Assembly (NCBI GenBank): GCA_905221605.1
Contig: CAJNDS010000002.1
Location: 1,117,881 to 1,181,880 of the forward strand
Length of the DNA stretch: 64,000 nt
Direction of reading: 5' to 3'
From: Symbiodinium natans
Taxonomy: Eukaryota; Sar; Dinophyceae; Suessiales; Symbiodiniaceae
Shown here piece by piece: positions 22,793 to 33,478 of this stretch (positions are counted from its first letter, which is position 1; each line of letters opens with the position of its first letter). A model generated the notes under the pieces. It saw nothing but the letters and a program-made list of their open reading frames with translations, was not told where the DNA came from and searched no databases. The position numbers were made by a program, and so were the translations under genes.

Positions 22793-23419
22793 GTGGAGGA
22801 GGGCTGGGGGGGTGGGGTAAAAGAATTATATCACACTACTTATAAGGTTTATACAGTTTATGAAGTGGGCTCTTTTTTTCTCCTTTGGCTAATTTTGGGC
22901 AACATTTGCCCTTTGGGCCCAATTCGGCCCCAAAAAAACGGCCTCAAAGGGCCCAACAATGGGAAACGTGCGGCTGGATTTGGCCAAATTTTGCCGAGCA
23001 GCTTTCGGGCAAAATTTGGCCAAATCGGGCTGCTCGTCGTACGCGATGAGAAATGCGCGGCTCGATTTGGCCAAATTTTGCCGGGCAGCCTCCGGGCAAA
23101 ATTTGGCCAAATCGGGCTGCTCTTCGTAGGCGATGAGAAAGGTGCGGCTCTATTTGGCCAAATTTTGCCGGTCAACTTTCGGACAAAATTTGGCCAAATC
23201 AGGCTCTTCGTACGCGATGAGAAAGGCGCGGCTCGATTTGGCCAAATTTTGCCGGGCAGCCTTCGGGCAAAATTTGGCCAAATCGGGCAGCTCTTCGTAT
23301 GCGATGAGAAAGGCGCGGCTCGATTTGGCCAAGTTTTGCCCGGAGCTTCCCCCCCTCTCAAGAATTTAATAATGATTAATTTAAGTACGACGGGGAGGTT
23401 TCGGATTGAAATTATTTAA
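22793..23419 (+). CDS. 29-residue repeat frame, copy B; coding doubtful
   Basis: Paralogue of the frame at 21404-22219 with fewer units but the same start region (GSFFLLWLILGNICPLGP) and the same end (MINLSTTGRFRIEII). Conservation of frame and termini between copies of different unit number is the best argument for coding. Recent duplication explains it equally well. Confidence 0.25.
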   Translation: MEEGWGGGVKELYHTTYKVYTVYEVGSFFLLWLILGNICPLGPIRPQKNGLKGPNNGKRAAGFGQILPSSFRAKFGQIGLLVVRDEKCAARFGQILPGSLRAKFGQIGLLFVGDEKGAALFGQILPVNFRTKFGQIRLFVRDEKGAARFGQILPGSLRAKFGQIGQLFVCDEKGAARFGQVLPGASPPLKNLIMINLSTTGRFRIEII

Positions 23420-23623
23420 ATTATTTAATTCTTAGGGGGCGGGGAGGGTGGTTTCCCCCCCTTCTCGGATTTAAATTATTTAAACTATATAAGTTAGTTA
23501 CATTATTTGAACTATTTAAATTGTTTTAATTATGTAAATTATTTAATCAAAGCTTTACATATCTCCCTTGCCTCTCCCTAATTAGAAATACCAATCTTGC
23601 TATTCACAGATAGGTGCCCTTCT

Positions 23624-23960
23624 CATGCTTTTTTGTGTTAGCACGGCTCTACTGACACATATTCCGCGAAAAATGTGTCATGCTTTTTGTGTTAGCAGAA
23701 CTCTGGTGACACATATTCCGCGGAAAATGTGTCATGCTTTTTTGTGTTAGCACGGCTCTACTGTCACATATTCCGCGGAAAATGTGTCATGTTTTTTTGT
23801 GTTAGCACAGCTCTACTGACACATATTCCGCGGAAAAAATGTCATGTTTATGGTGCTTAGAGAACTCTGGTGACACATATTCCGCGAAAAATGTGTCATG
23901 CTTTTTTGTGGTAGCACGGCTCTACTGACACATATTCAGCGGAAAAACTGTCATGTTTTT
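23624..23960. repeat. six ~55-bp units with TGACACAT/ATGTGTCA dyad
   Basis: TGACACATATTCCGCG followed by AAAATGTGTCA starts at 23653, 23707, 23762, 23817, 23871 and 23926. Each is an inverted repeat around CCGCGG. Spacers carry GTGTTAGCACGGCTCTAC. Confidence 0.9.
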
Positions 23961-23964
23961 GATG

Positions 23965-24125
23965 AAATTTACGAACACTTACCCCCCGATAAGCAAGACT
24001 TGGAACCACTCCGCGTTCTCAGCCTTTAAGAGTTTAAGGGGGTTTCAAATTCAGGGATACTTGTATTTGCTCCTTGAAACTTACGAACACTTACCCCCCC
24101 GATAAGCAAGACTTGGAACCTGCAG
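23965..24125. repeat. 44-bp direct repeat
   Basis: TTACGAACACTTACCCCC and the following GATAAGCAAGACTTGGAACC occur at about 23968 and 24080. Confidence 0.85.
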
Positions 24126-24161
24126 ACAACAACAAACAGGTCTGTCGCAAAACTTCGACCA

Positions 24162-24192
24162 TTGATACATACCCCCTGTAGCGGGGTATGTC
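24162..24192. other. 9-bp-stem hairpin
   Basis: ACATACCCC, loop CTGTAGC, GGGGTATGT. A GC-rich palindrome (GGGCCGCGGCCC) follows at about 24202. Neither is followed by a T run, so a terminator is not claimed. Confidence 0.6.
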
Positions 24193-24454
24193 GCGCATGT
24201 GGGCCGCGGCCCCGTTACAAGCAATTAATATTGGCACGCGGCCAATTTTTTTCTTTCTCAACTATCTCAAAGGGCGCACTGTCTAGATCGCAAGCATAAT
24301 TTCATTGTGTCTTGACGCATCATAGTGTACCAAAGTCTCTGCATCATAAGCATTGTTTTCTTTGAGCTTTAGTACAGTTTTTTGTACTAAGGTCTTTAAG
24401 CCGTAAGCACTTTTAACGGGAAAGGGCGAGGAGGATAGCTTGTGATAACTATGG

Positions 24455-24690
24455 CAATTTATCATAATTATGATACCTTATCATAAGTATGATAACTTAT
24501 GATAACTTATCATAATTATGATAACTGATCATAGTTATGAAAAGTTGCTTATCATATTTATCATACTCTGAGATAAAGAACTTAAAGTTATCATAATTAT
24601 GATAGTTTAGATCGGGAAGTTAAACTTATCATAATTATGATAACTTATGATGGGGAAGTTGAAGTCATCATAATTATGATAACTTCAGGT
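24455..24690. repeat. cluster of TATCATAATTATGATA palindromes
   Basis: The perfect 16-bp palindrome TATCATAATTATGATA, or one- to two-base variants, appears about seven times in 230 bp, with irregular spacers that include GGAAGTT and AAAGTT. Irregular spacing distinguishes it from the tandem satellites nearby. Confidence 0.85.
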
Positions 24691-24699
24691 TGGTAGTTT

Positions 24700-25092
24700 G
24701 GAGTGGAGGGGTAGGAGGGGTTAGGTGCGAGCGGTGTGGGTGTAGTAAATTGTGGCAAGGGGGCTTGTTGGGGGTGATGGGGTAGGGGAGCAGGTTGCAA
24801 GTGCGACGCGGTGCGTGGGGCGGCGCTCTGCGTGGGGGGTTGGGGGGGGGGTGGGGAGGGGTAGGGGAGCCCCCCCCCCCCCCCCCCCTCCAGCCCCTCC
24901 AACCCCTCCAGCCCCTGCAGCCAGCCAGCGACCCTGCAGCAGCCCCTCCAGCCAGCCCCTCCAGCCAGCCCTCCAGCCAGCCCCTCCAGCCAGCCCCCTC
25001 CACAGCCCCTGCAGCCCTTTCCAGCCCATCCCTTCTCCAGCTCCTCCAGCCCCTCCAGCCTCTCCAGCCCCTCCAGCCCCTCCAGCCCTACC
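24700..25092. repeat. CAGCCCCTC repeats and poly-C
   Basis: A G-rich stretch, a ~22-C run at about 24871-24890, then roughly 20 degenerate CCAGCCCCTCCAGC units. Gly/Trp/Ala or Pro/Gln/Leu frames over it are low-complexity artefacts. Confidence 0.9.
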
Positions 25093-25129
25093 TAAATAAT
25101 TTAGTTTATGGCTTGGCTGAGTCAATTAT

Positions 25130-26380
25130 ATTAATTTGAACGATTTAAACGATTTAATTGGGTCCAATTAAATCGTTTAAATCCGACGCCTCAATTAAAC
25201 AATTTAATTAGACCGTAGGATTTAAACGATTTAACTGGGTCCAAGTAAATCGTTTAAATCCGACGCCCCAATTAACTAATTTAATTCGACCGTAGGATTT
25301 AAACGATTTAATTGGGCCCAATGAAATCGTTTAAATCGTTTAAATCGTTTAAATCGTTTAAATCGTTTAAATCGTTTAAATTAATTTAATTGTGGTGGGA
25401 GGTGAGTACAGACAGGCACAGAGCCAATTAAATTATTTAAATCCGACGCCTCAATTAAATTATTTAATTAGACCGTAGGATTTAAATGATTTAATTGGCT
25501 CTGTGCCTGTCTGTACTCACCTCCCACCACAATTAAATTAATTTAAACGATTTAAACGATTTAAACGATTTAAACGATTTAATTGGGTCCCATTAAATCG
25601 TTTAAATCCGACGCCTCAATTAAATAATTTAAATAGACCGTAGGATTTAAACGATTTAATTGGGTCCAATTAAATCGTTTAAATCCGACGCCTCACTTAA
25701 ATAATTTAATTCGACCGTAGGATTTAAACAATTTAATTGGGCCCAATTAAATCGTTTAAATCGTTTAAATCGTTTAAATCGTTTAAATTAATTTAATTGT
25801 GGTGGGAGGTGAGGACAGACAGGCACAGAGCCAATTAAATTATTTAAATCCGACGCCTCAATTAAACAATTTTATTAGACCGTAGGATTTAAATGATTTA
25901 ATTGGTTTATGGCTTGGCTGAGTCCCCCCACAATTAAATTAATTTAAACGATTTAAACGATTTAAACGATTTAATTGGGTCCAATTAAATCGTTTAAATC
26001 CGACGCCTCAATTAAATAATTTAATTCGACCGTAGGATTTAAACGATTTAGTTGGGTCCAATTAAATCGTTTAAATCCGACGCCTCAATTAAATAATTTA
26101 ATTCGACCGTAGGATTTAAACAATTTAATTGGGCCCAATTAAATCGTTTAAATCCTACGGTCTATTTAAATTATTTAATTGAAGCGTCGGATTTAAACGA
26201 TTTAATTGGACCCAATTAAATCGTTTAAATCGTTTAAATCGTTTAAATTAATTTAATTGTGGTGGGAGGTGAGTATAGACAAGCACAGAGCCAATTAAAT
26301 TATTTAAATCCGACGCCTTACTTATTCAAAAACATAGGGCGTAGGATTTAAATAATTTAATTAAGCTCTCTCTATTTAAA
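25130..26380. repeat. nested AT-rich palindrome field
   Basis: Built from GGATTTAAACGATTTAATTG and its complement joined through GGGTCC or GGGCCC, alternating with CCGACGCCTCAATTAAAT and GACCGTAGGATTTAAA. At least one large near-perfect palindrome is present (about 25317-25590), whose arms include GTGGTGGGAGGTGAG and CTCACCTCCCACCAC with CAGACAGGCACAGAGCC. A shorter version recurs at about 25740-25960 and 26215-26310. Confidence 0.9.
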
Positions 26381-26859
26381 TAGTTTAATGTATTTAAATA
26401 AATTAAAGTATTTTCTGCTTATTAAAAAAAAGGAATGAGCTAAATAGACCCTAAAGGCTGCTCTTTCATACATATATATATATATAGTTACGATACTATT
26501 AGGAACAAGAATTAACATAACAATAATCCTTAAAACACATAGGGAGAGTGCGGGGAGAGAGAGAGAGAGAGCTGAACATGTACAAGCATAGATAGATACA
26601 GATGTAGATGTCATTGATATGAATATAGATATGACATCATACATATGGTATTCTAGTTGGGCCATTGCTATCCGCATAAGACTGCGAACACGTATGACCT
26701 ATTCCAACAAGTTCAATCTCCCCCGTAGCCAATTAACGTTTAGGGTTTCGGGTTTAGGGCCTTTGAGGGATAACCCGCGTCTGTTGCCGCGGAGCTCCTT
26801 CCACCCCAAATAAGCCCTAAACCTCAAACCCTAAACCCTAAACTCTCCAGACCTTAAAC

Positions 26860-26929
26860 CCTGAAACGCATGAGCCGAGTGGCAGTGATTGCTCTGGCAC
26901 TTGCACTTGCGCCCCTTGAAGGTCCAGTC
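26860..26929 (-). CDS. Cys/His-rich exon
   Basis: TTTGCTACCAACTCAG opens DWTFKGRKCKCQSNHCHSAH then AFQ, ending in phase 1 at a GTTTAAGG donor. 19 of 23 third positions are G or C and the plus strand is closed. It follows exon 27317-27408 in phase 0. Together they give a small Cys-rich protein segment with CKC and HCH motifs. No family assigned. Confidence 0.7.
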
Positions 26930-26993
26930 CTGAGTTGGTAGCAAATGGTAAGCGCACGGCAAAAGAAGGCCATGAACCTTCACCTTATGGGTT

Positions 26994-27155
26994 TACCCCC
27001 ACCCCCCCCCCCCCCTAGGTTCCCCCTTTAAATGCCCTTAATTAGGCTTTAGTATCCCCTAAATCCAGAAAAACCTAAAACACTAAGCCCTACCCCTATA
27101 TAATTATGGGGGGAACCTGAAGGGGGGGGGGGTAGTATAGATGGGGGGAGTAGGG
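26994..27155. mobile_element. hairpin element, family H5
   Basis: Left end: TACCCCCACC, C run, CTAGGTTCCCCCTTTAAAT. Right end: GGGGGAACCT, GGGGGGGGTAGTATAGATGG and AGTAGGGGAAC. Copies are at 51488 and 61951 (truncated). It fills much of the intron between exons 27317-27408 and 26860-26929. Confidence 0.75.
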
Positions 27156-27316
27156 GAACGGGTGACTGTGCCTTGGGGTCATTGGGGTCATGGGTTGAGG
27201 GCTAGGGTTGAGGGTTCACCATACACTCTCAACCCCAAGCTAGCAAAGACACGTCTTACCTCTCAACCCCAAAGCAAAAACCCTAAACCCTGAACCCTGA
27301 ACCCTAAACCCTAAAC

Positions 27317-27408
27317 CCCAAAAGCCCACATGGCTTCCAAGGAAGTGTCGCAGTCCATGCCCTTCGTGTCGTCGCACTTCGTCCGAGCAGGATGATCTTT
27401 GCAAAGGC
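27317..27408 (-). CDS. Cys-rich exon
   Basis: CACCCTCTCCCGCAG opens a 2-nt partial codon and then LCKDHPARTKCDDTKGMDCD and TSLEAMWAFG, ending in phase 0 at GTTTAGGG. It joins exon 26860-26929 in phase. Four Cys and many acidic residues. A plus-strand frame is open but lacks comparable splice sites. Confidence 0.65.
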
Positions 27409-27429
27409 CTGCGGGAGAGGGTGCCCTAT

Positions 27430-28600
27430 ATTATCTGCAACCCTTACTAAGTAGTCTTTGCTTCAGAACCACTCCCCCTCCATGCACCCCGCGCAAAGAA
27501 AACACTTCCAGTAACCTAACTTTGAGGGCGCTTGGGATGAGAGTCTGCCGCCGAGGCCGTAAAACTCCGATTAGGAAGTTGGGGTATCGCCCAAACCCGG
27601 CGCTGATCGTCCTCGGCCCCCCCCCCCCCCCTACCCCATGGTATCGCTCCCCCCCACGGTCTCCCCCCCGTAACCTCAACCCTAGACCCTACAACCCTCC
27701 CTAAACCCTAAGTCCTCCAATTGCGCGAAGTGTCCCGACCCCACATGTTCGTTTTTGCTGGCGGGTTCTCAGCCCCAGTGTGGAAGCATGTAGGCTGTAC
27801 GGCTTACGGTATAGGGCAAGCACATCAAGCTTGCTACATTGGGGCAAGACTGCGTGCAAGTAAGCATATGAGTACAACGATACCCTCTGTCAGATATTCG
27901 ATCTTTAAGCTTCGCATTTGTGGGCATCATCCCTCCTCATCTGTTGGCTTCTGCAGCTTTCCACCCTTCTGACGGAAAATCCGGCAATGGGTCAGGATGA
28001 CAGCGTCTCAAGCAGCATTTCGGCCCTGAACCCTAAACGCATGAACAGGTCTGAGAATGGGGACAGGATCGACGACTTCGGATTCAGGAGTCAGGGTTGA
28101 AGCAAAAAAGAGGTCACAACAAAGACTCGACCCTGAACCCTGCACCCCTGATCTAGGGGTTGTACCTTGGACCCTTAAGGTTGTATCCTTGGGTTTGGGG
28201 GACCCTTTTTGAAGATCCTTAAGGTCGTATATGGGCCATACTTGGAGTAAACCAAGTGAAACTTTGGGAGTACAACCTTAGGGGTACCTCTGAATCCGCA
28301 AGGCTCCAAACCCTAAGCCTGAAAGCCTATCTGGCACCAAATATAGGGGCCTATTGAAGTTAATTAGGATGGTTTAGGGTCGGCAACTATCAAGGCTCCT
28401 GAATTGCACTGATCAAACTCCACAACACCCGTCCAAGGCCTCTTCTGGTGCTGCAGCAGAACTTGTGCCTGTCAGCATGTCAGGAGAAGAGTTTCTGGCG
28501 GCCCAAAGACCCCAATTTAGGGCTTAGGGTGAATCTGACCGTTGTGTTTCGGTCATGTTCCGCTCAATAACATGAAGCGAATTATGCGACAGTTCAGAGG
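27430..28600. other. mostly unique intron or intergenic sequence
   Basis: Poly-C at about 27620-27635, short heptamer runs and unique sequence. Plus frames at 27399-27704 and 27721-27972 lack codon bias and splice context, so no exon is called. Confidence 0.4.
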
Positions 28601-28665
28601 GAATGAGGGAGTGAGGGCCCTATATAATCCCTTAGAGAGTGTATACAGGGCCCTCATTCCCCTCC
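28599..28665. mobile_element. hairpin element, family H4
   Basis: GGGAATGAGGGAGTGAGGGC is matched by GGGCCCTCATTCCCC, with CTATATAATCCC/ACAGGGCC inside. Longer copies are 53755-53832 and 53877-54077. Confidence 0.75.
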
Positions 28666-29551
28666 CTAAACCCTAAACCTAAACCCTAAACCCTAAACCC
28701 TAAACCCTAAACCCTAAACCCTAAACCCTAAACCCTATACTAAGAGCCAGCAGGAAGAGGGGTCTGAGGATGGCACCGGATGTCCGTCACACATTGCTGC
28801 GAGTCGAGCGTTCCTTGGCTGGCGGTTTCGGGATTTAGGGTTTTAGGGTTGGAGGGTTTTAGGAATATAGGGGTTAAGGCTTCAGGGTGTTCGGGCTTTA
28901 GGGTTTGAGGGTTTGAGGGTTTTAGGATTTGGGGGTTAAGGTTTGTAGATTGAGGGCATGGGGCTAAAGGCTCAGGGTGTAGGGTTCAGGGTTTGGGGAT
29001 ATGGCGTATAAATGTTCAGGGCTTGTACAGGTTTAGGGCTTAGGGTTTCGTCTTTTGGGTTGGGGGTCTTCGGGGCTTTTGGCGGTTTTGGGTGTGGCGA
29101 AATCGCGAATCGCAAATCGCCAGTGATTCCGGCCCCTGGGGCCAAATCGCCTTCTATTTCTCTTGTGAAAAAAAGCCCAGCCCAAAAACTCGCGTGATTT
29201 GGCGTTTGGGCATCGTTTTGGGCCTTCATTTGAAGCACCAAATCGCTGTCTAGTCTCTTCATGACCTAGCAGCCAACACAGAGAAGACTGCCAGACCCAG
29301 CTACACGCAATGCAACATGAAGTAGGGTTTAGGGTTTAGGGTTTAGGATTTAGGGTTTAGGGTTTAGGGTTTAGGGTTTAGGGCAGCGCAAGGCCGGTTC
29401 AAAAGCATTCCGACACCACGTTTGACTGTGGGATGAACTGCCATCGGCCGCACACACGGATTCGGATACCCAACAGGGTTTAAGTTTAGGGTTTAGGGTT
29501 TAGAGTTTAGAGTTTAGGGTTTAGAGTTTAGGGTTTAGGGTTTAGGGTTGG

Positions 29552-29692
29552 GATGTTCCCCCTTATACCAAGTGTCCTTAATAGGGATTATAGTACCCCT
29601 ATGATATTCCCTATTAGGGACTAGGGATTATAGTACCCCTATGGTAATCCCTATTAGGGACTGTTCGTACAAAGGGCGAACGTCCCCAAGTT
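29552..29692. mobile_element. hairpin element, family H2, with internal duplication
   Basis: GGGATGTTCCCCCTTATACC to GGGCGAACGTCCC. The core ACTAGGGATTATAGTACCCC occurs twice. Confidence 0.8.
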
Positions 29693-30054
29693 TAGGGTCA
29701 ATAGTGCTGGTTCAGCAACCTCCTCACATCCCTAGTGAAGGAAATTGCTTTGAAAATCCAACCCGCTGCTGGATTGTAAGCCCGCGCGATGTGACCTGCT
29801 AAGCCAAAGGGTTTGAATTATGGAGCCCGTGGCCGGTGACCATGGCGAGAGGGGGAAGGGTTATGAATGTGAAGTAAGCCCTAAAAACCTCCTTTCAAGC
29901 TTGAGAAGAAGAAGAAGAAGTCCTTAAACACCTTAAGGCACCCCCCGCCAGCAGAAACCAACACCAATCCCCCAAAGCACGCAAACCTCAACCAACCCTA
30001 AAACCGATCAACCCTCAGACCCAAAAGCTTCGAAAGGGCTCTAAAGCCTTAAAC

Positions 30055-30139
30055 CCCTCGAAAGGGAAGTCTGGTAGCCGATCTTGCCCAGCGAGAGCTT
30101 GCTGACACCGATCTTAGTGAAGTTCTCCACGCTGGCGTC
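30055..30139 (-). CDS. exon with classical acceptor
   Basis: TAGGGTTCTTGTTGCAG opens DASVENFTKIGVSKLSLGKI then GYQTSLSR, ending in phase 1 at GTTTAAGG. Almost every codon ends in G or C and the plus strand is closed. Among the most secure single exons in the window. Family unknown. Confidence 0.75.
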
Positions 30140-30153
30140 CTGCAACAAGAACC

Positions 30154-30435
30154 CTAAGAGTCCATGTACCTAGATAGTATAGGGTTTAGGGTTTAGGGTT
30201 TAGGGTTTAGGGTTTAGGGTTTAGGGTTTAGGGTTTAGGGTTTAGGGTTTAGGGTTTAGGGTTTAGGGTTTAGGGTTTAGGGTTTAGGGTTTAGGGTTTG
30301 GGGTTTGGGGTTTGGGGTTTAGGGTTTGGGGTTCAGGGTTTCGGGCTAGACAGTATATACTTGTGCCCTAAAGAGGTTCCCATATAGTAGCTTTAGGGAT
30401 CAAATGTATACCACATAGGTACATGGACCCTTAGG
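30154..30435. mobile_element. hairpin element H1 split by heptamer array
   Basis: The left end CCTAAGAGTCCATGTACCTA is complementary to the right end CATAGGTACATGGACCCTTA. A (TTTAGGG)n array at about 30181-30340 lies inside the left arm, and CTAGATAGTAT on its left is repeated as CTAGACAGTAT on its right. Intact copies at 50227 and 58464 lack the array. Confidence 0.8.
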
Positions 30436-30795
30436 GAAAGGGGCTTGGCTTAGGATCCGAGGGTAAGGCCGGTTTTAGGCATGGGAGCTCACGCGGCTTG
30501 TAGGGCTTGTCGGGTTTCTAGGATTTTTTCTCTCAATTTCCCAACCAAACTGCAAACAGAACGGATCGCAACGGTTGCTCGAAAGGGATTCATAGGGCCA
30601 AGCCCCAAAACAAATAAGGGACTAAAGTAAATCCCCAATCACCGAAGGCCGAAAAGCCCGAAGCCCTAAATCTCCATAAGCCCGAAGCCCCTCTAAACCA
30701 CTGCTATCTCTTGTTGCACCCGCAATCGACTGCGTTCAGTTACTTCGCGGGTATGTGTAGGCCGTACCAGAAGCATCATAAAACAACATCTTGCC

Positions 30796-30950
30796 CTAAG
30801 GGTCCATGTACCTAGGGTTATAGGGTTTAGGGTTTAGGGTTCAGCGTTTTGGGTTTAGGGCTAGATGGTATATCCTTGGGCCCTGAAGGGGTTCCCAGTT
30901 TGTAGCTTTAGGGCCCAAGTATATACTATGTAGGTACATGGACCCATAGG
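30796..30950. mobile_element. hairpin element H1, second heptamer-interrupted copy
   Basis: GGGTCCATGTACCTAGG to GTAGGTACATGGACCC. Heptamers follow CCTAG, and the arm resumes at GGGCTAGATGGTATATCC, at the same position in the element as in the copy at 30154. Confidence 0.75.
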
Positions 30951-31053
30951 GTTGGCAGAGTTGAGTGGTCCAGAGCTATTGGTAATCGAGAGCGTCCACT
31001 CAACCCGAAACCCGAAACCCTAAACCCCAAACCCCAAACCCTAAACCCTAAAC

Positions 31054-31140
31054 CCTTCGGGTCCTCGACCCGCATGGCCAGCAGGCAGGGCGTAAGAACG
31101 ACCGCCAGCAGCGGCCGCATTGTAGAACACATGGATAGAC
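31054..31140 (-). CDS. hydrophobic exon
   Basis: CTAAGCCCTTTCAG is a strong acceptor, and a GTTTAGGG donor follows CCGAAGG. The frame with highest third-position GC reads LSMCSTMRPLLAVVLTPCLL then AMRVEDPK, a possible membrane segment. Two other minus frames are also open. It is upstream of exon 30055-30139, but the two do not join directly in phase, so an intervening exon or a separate gene is implied. Confidence 0.6.
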
Positions 31141-31561
31141 CTGAAAGGGCTTAGGGTTAAGGGTTTAGGATTTAGGTTTAGGGTTTAGCGTAGGGTTTGG
31201 GGTTTAGGGTTTAGGGTTTAGGGTTGAGGGTTGAGGGTTTAGGGTTTAGGGTTTAGGGTTAGGGGGGGTTGAAGGTTTAGGTTGGGTAGTTGTAGCTGAG
31301 GTGTGAATGTGGCTATGGTTCTTATTCCAACCCCGAACTGAAGTACGTGCAGCACTACTTAGGACTACCCGAAACCATGACCCTAAACCCTAAACCCTAA
31401 ACCCTAAACCCTAAACCCTAAACCTCTGTTTGGTGTAAATATCAGGGCCCAGCTCGCATGCGTGAGCTGGGTGAAGCCTGCTGAGGCCCTGAAGTTTCGG
31501 TCCGCCCCGAACGTACATGGCTCATCTTGTTTTATATGGTGAACTGAACATATGAAAGCAA

Positions 31562-31706
31562 AACAAAAAGTTCATATATATATATATATATATGCATATA
31601 TACATATATACATATATACATATATACATATATGTATAGCACATACATATCTATAGATATAGATATATATTATATAAAATATTTGTATATATATATATAT
31701 ACATAT
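31562..31706. repeat. (TA)n / ATATAC microsatellite
   Basis: Alternating TA with ATACAT interruptions. Confidence 0.9.
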
Positions 31707-31809
31707 GTTTGAGCCAGGACCCCAAGCTATGTAAACTAGCCAAGACCCCAAGCCCGCACCTCTTGGGCTTGCTATAGGGGCGCAGCCTTATAGAACCTGA
31801 ACACCAATT

Positions 31810-31945
31810 TCATGGTTTCCCAAAATAGGGTGTACCCCTCCCCCCCCCCCCCCCCCCCCCCAATAAACACCCCCCATGCACCATAGTCCTTATCATAGGA
31901 ACCCCCCTAAAACAGGGCACCCCCTACTGTCGGAAACCCTCAAAC
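31810..31945. mobile_element. hairpin element, family H6
   Basis: GGTTTCCCAAAATAGGGTGT at the left pairs with GCACCCCCTACTGTCGGAAACC at the right. The interior holds a ~20-C run. GTCGGAAAC ends recur near 53287 and 53457. Confidence 0.55.
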
Positions 31946-32162
31946 CCTAGACCCTGAACCCTAAACCCTCTTTAGAAAAGATCGCGGCTTCCGTGTCTTA
32001 GTTGGGGTTTTCGGGGGGGGGATACTTGATGCGATCTCTGGGTGAAAATGCGGGAAGGCTGCTAGACTTTGACTGTCCTTAGCAGGCTGGGGTGTCGGGT
32101 TTCGGGTTTCGGGTTTCGGGTTTCGGGTTTCGGGTTTCGGGTTTAGGGTTTAGGGCTAAAGG

Positions 32163-32405
32163 TGCTGCCATGCGAAGCTAGAGGCCCGGCGCTTGGACAC
32201 GGCAGCGGGTTTTTACATCCAGCTCACCCTCCAGGTCTTGCACCTGACCAGTACAGTATCCACGGCTCACCTTGCACGCTGAAGCCTGCTGCCCTGCGCG
32301 CCTGCTGCTTGCAGGGCGAGTTGCTGGGTCACAACTTGATTGTCCTTCGGTGCCCAAAATTGCATGCACTGCGGGGCTGCCCGGCAGGCCCTCCGCCAGT
32401 TAGAA
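32163..32405 (+). CDS. GC-rich coding island
   Basis: The longest unique GC-rich block in this part. One plus frame reads KLEARRLDTAAGFYIQLTLQ then VLHLTSTVSTAHLAR with high GC3 to a TGA at 32280. A second plus frame continues (GELLGHNLIVLRCPKLHALR). A minus frame of 63 codons is also open with GTGAGC donors. I favour plus, with one or two exons, but cannot place the boundaries. Confidence 0.4.
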
Positions 32406-33478
32406 GTAGAAGTCTGTGGACCCCAAATTTGGGGTTATGAGCATAAGTAGAATTCTAAGGACCCTAGATTTGGGTTATGAGCAGAAGCAGAATTCTGAGG
32501 ATCCCGAAATTTGGGTTGTGAGCATTACATACCTTAGGTTAGAAGTCCCGCAACTACAGTTAGTGCAGTAAAGGGGTGGCCCTCCTTGCAAGCGCTCTAA
32601 ATACAAAGCCCTGATGATGCGGAGTTTAGGGTTTAGGTTTAGGTTTAGGGTTTAGGGTTGAGGGTTTAGGGTTTAGGGTCGAGGCGGTGCCGCCAAGTGG
32701 CTTGGCAGCCAACGCGGAACTAAACGCGCGTCTTCGTACACACAAAAGCCAGAAGCGGTCGGTAGAGGTTCAAGGTTTGCCCTAGACCCTAAACTAGGGT
32801 ACCCAAGCCTAAACACGAAATCCAAACCTTGGACACTTAGGGTTTAGTTGGGTTTCCATCCATGCGGATGTAGGGGAATCCTAAACTACCTCCTTGCGGG
32901 TACAGGGTTTGACCCTCACCCAACTCCTCAACTCAACTTGAAGCCTCATTTGGTCCCTACTTTGTAGTTCAAGTACATTCTGGCAAAATGCAATCATGAT
33001 ACTAAGAACCACCCTCAAGCCCAACCTCTACTCTCACTTCATCTCCGCCCTGTGCACTCTACCCCCGAGACCCAACCCCTATACCCGGAACTGACGTGCC
33101 AGGTGTCTAGGTTTAGCGTACTTAGCAAGGGGGCTGTGGGCCAGGGTTTATAAGGTCGGGTTTAGTGAGAGGTTGTTCAAAAAGCCATACGCGAAGGTGC
33201 AATACCGCCCGTGACTCAACACGCGCTTCTGAAGCACTGCAAGACAAACGCCCGAAAACACCAAAAACCCTCAAAGCAGGAAGCTCCCTAGAACTAGAAA
33301 CCCTCCATGTTTTTTTACAGTTTAAGGTTTGAGGGTTAAGTCTGAGCAGCAGAGCAAAGGGCCCCAACCCTAAATCCCGAACCCTAAACCCTAAACCCTA
33401 AACCCTAAACCCTAAACCCTAAACCCTAAACCCTAAATCCTAAATCCTAAATCCTACACCCTAAACCCTAAACCCTCG

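Larger units (their letters stand above)
20864..23570. repeat. tandem ~1.5-kb segmental duplication
   Basis: TCCCTTGTCTCTCCCTAATT at about 20866 and 22368 starts two long similar blocks. Each contains CATGAGCATCAGCTGGGTTT, a T-rich lead, the 87-bp palindromic array and an AT-rich tail (GATTAATTTAAGTACGACGG). The copies differ mainly in array length, about eight units against five. Confidence 0.9.

Noticed and set aside
24645-25139. Gly/Trp/Ala and Pro/Gln/Leu frames on both strands
   Set aside because: Low-complexity CAGCCCCTC repeats and poly-C.
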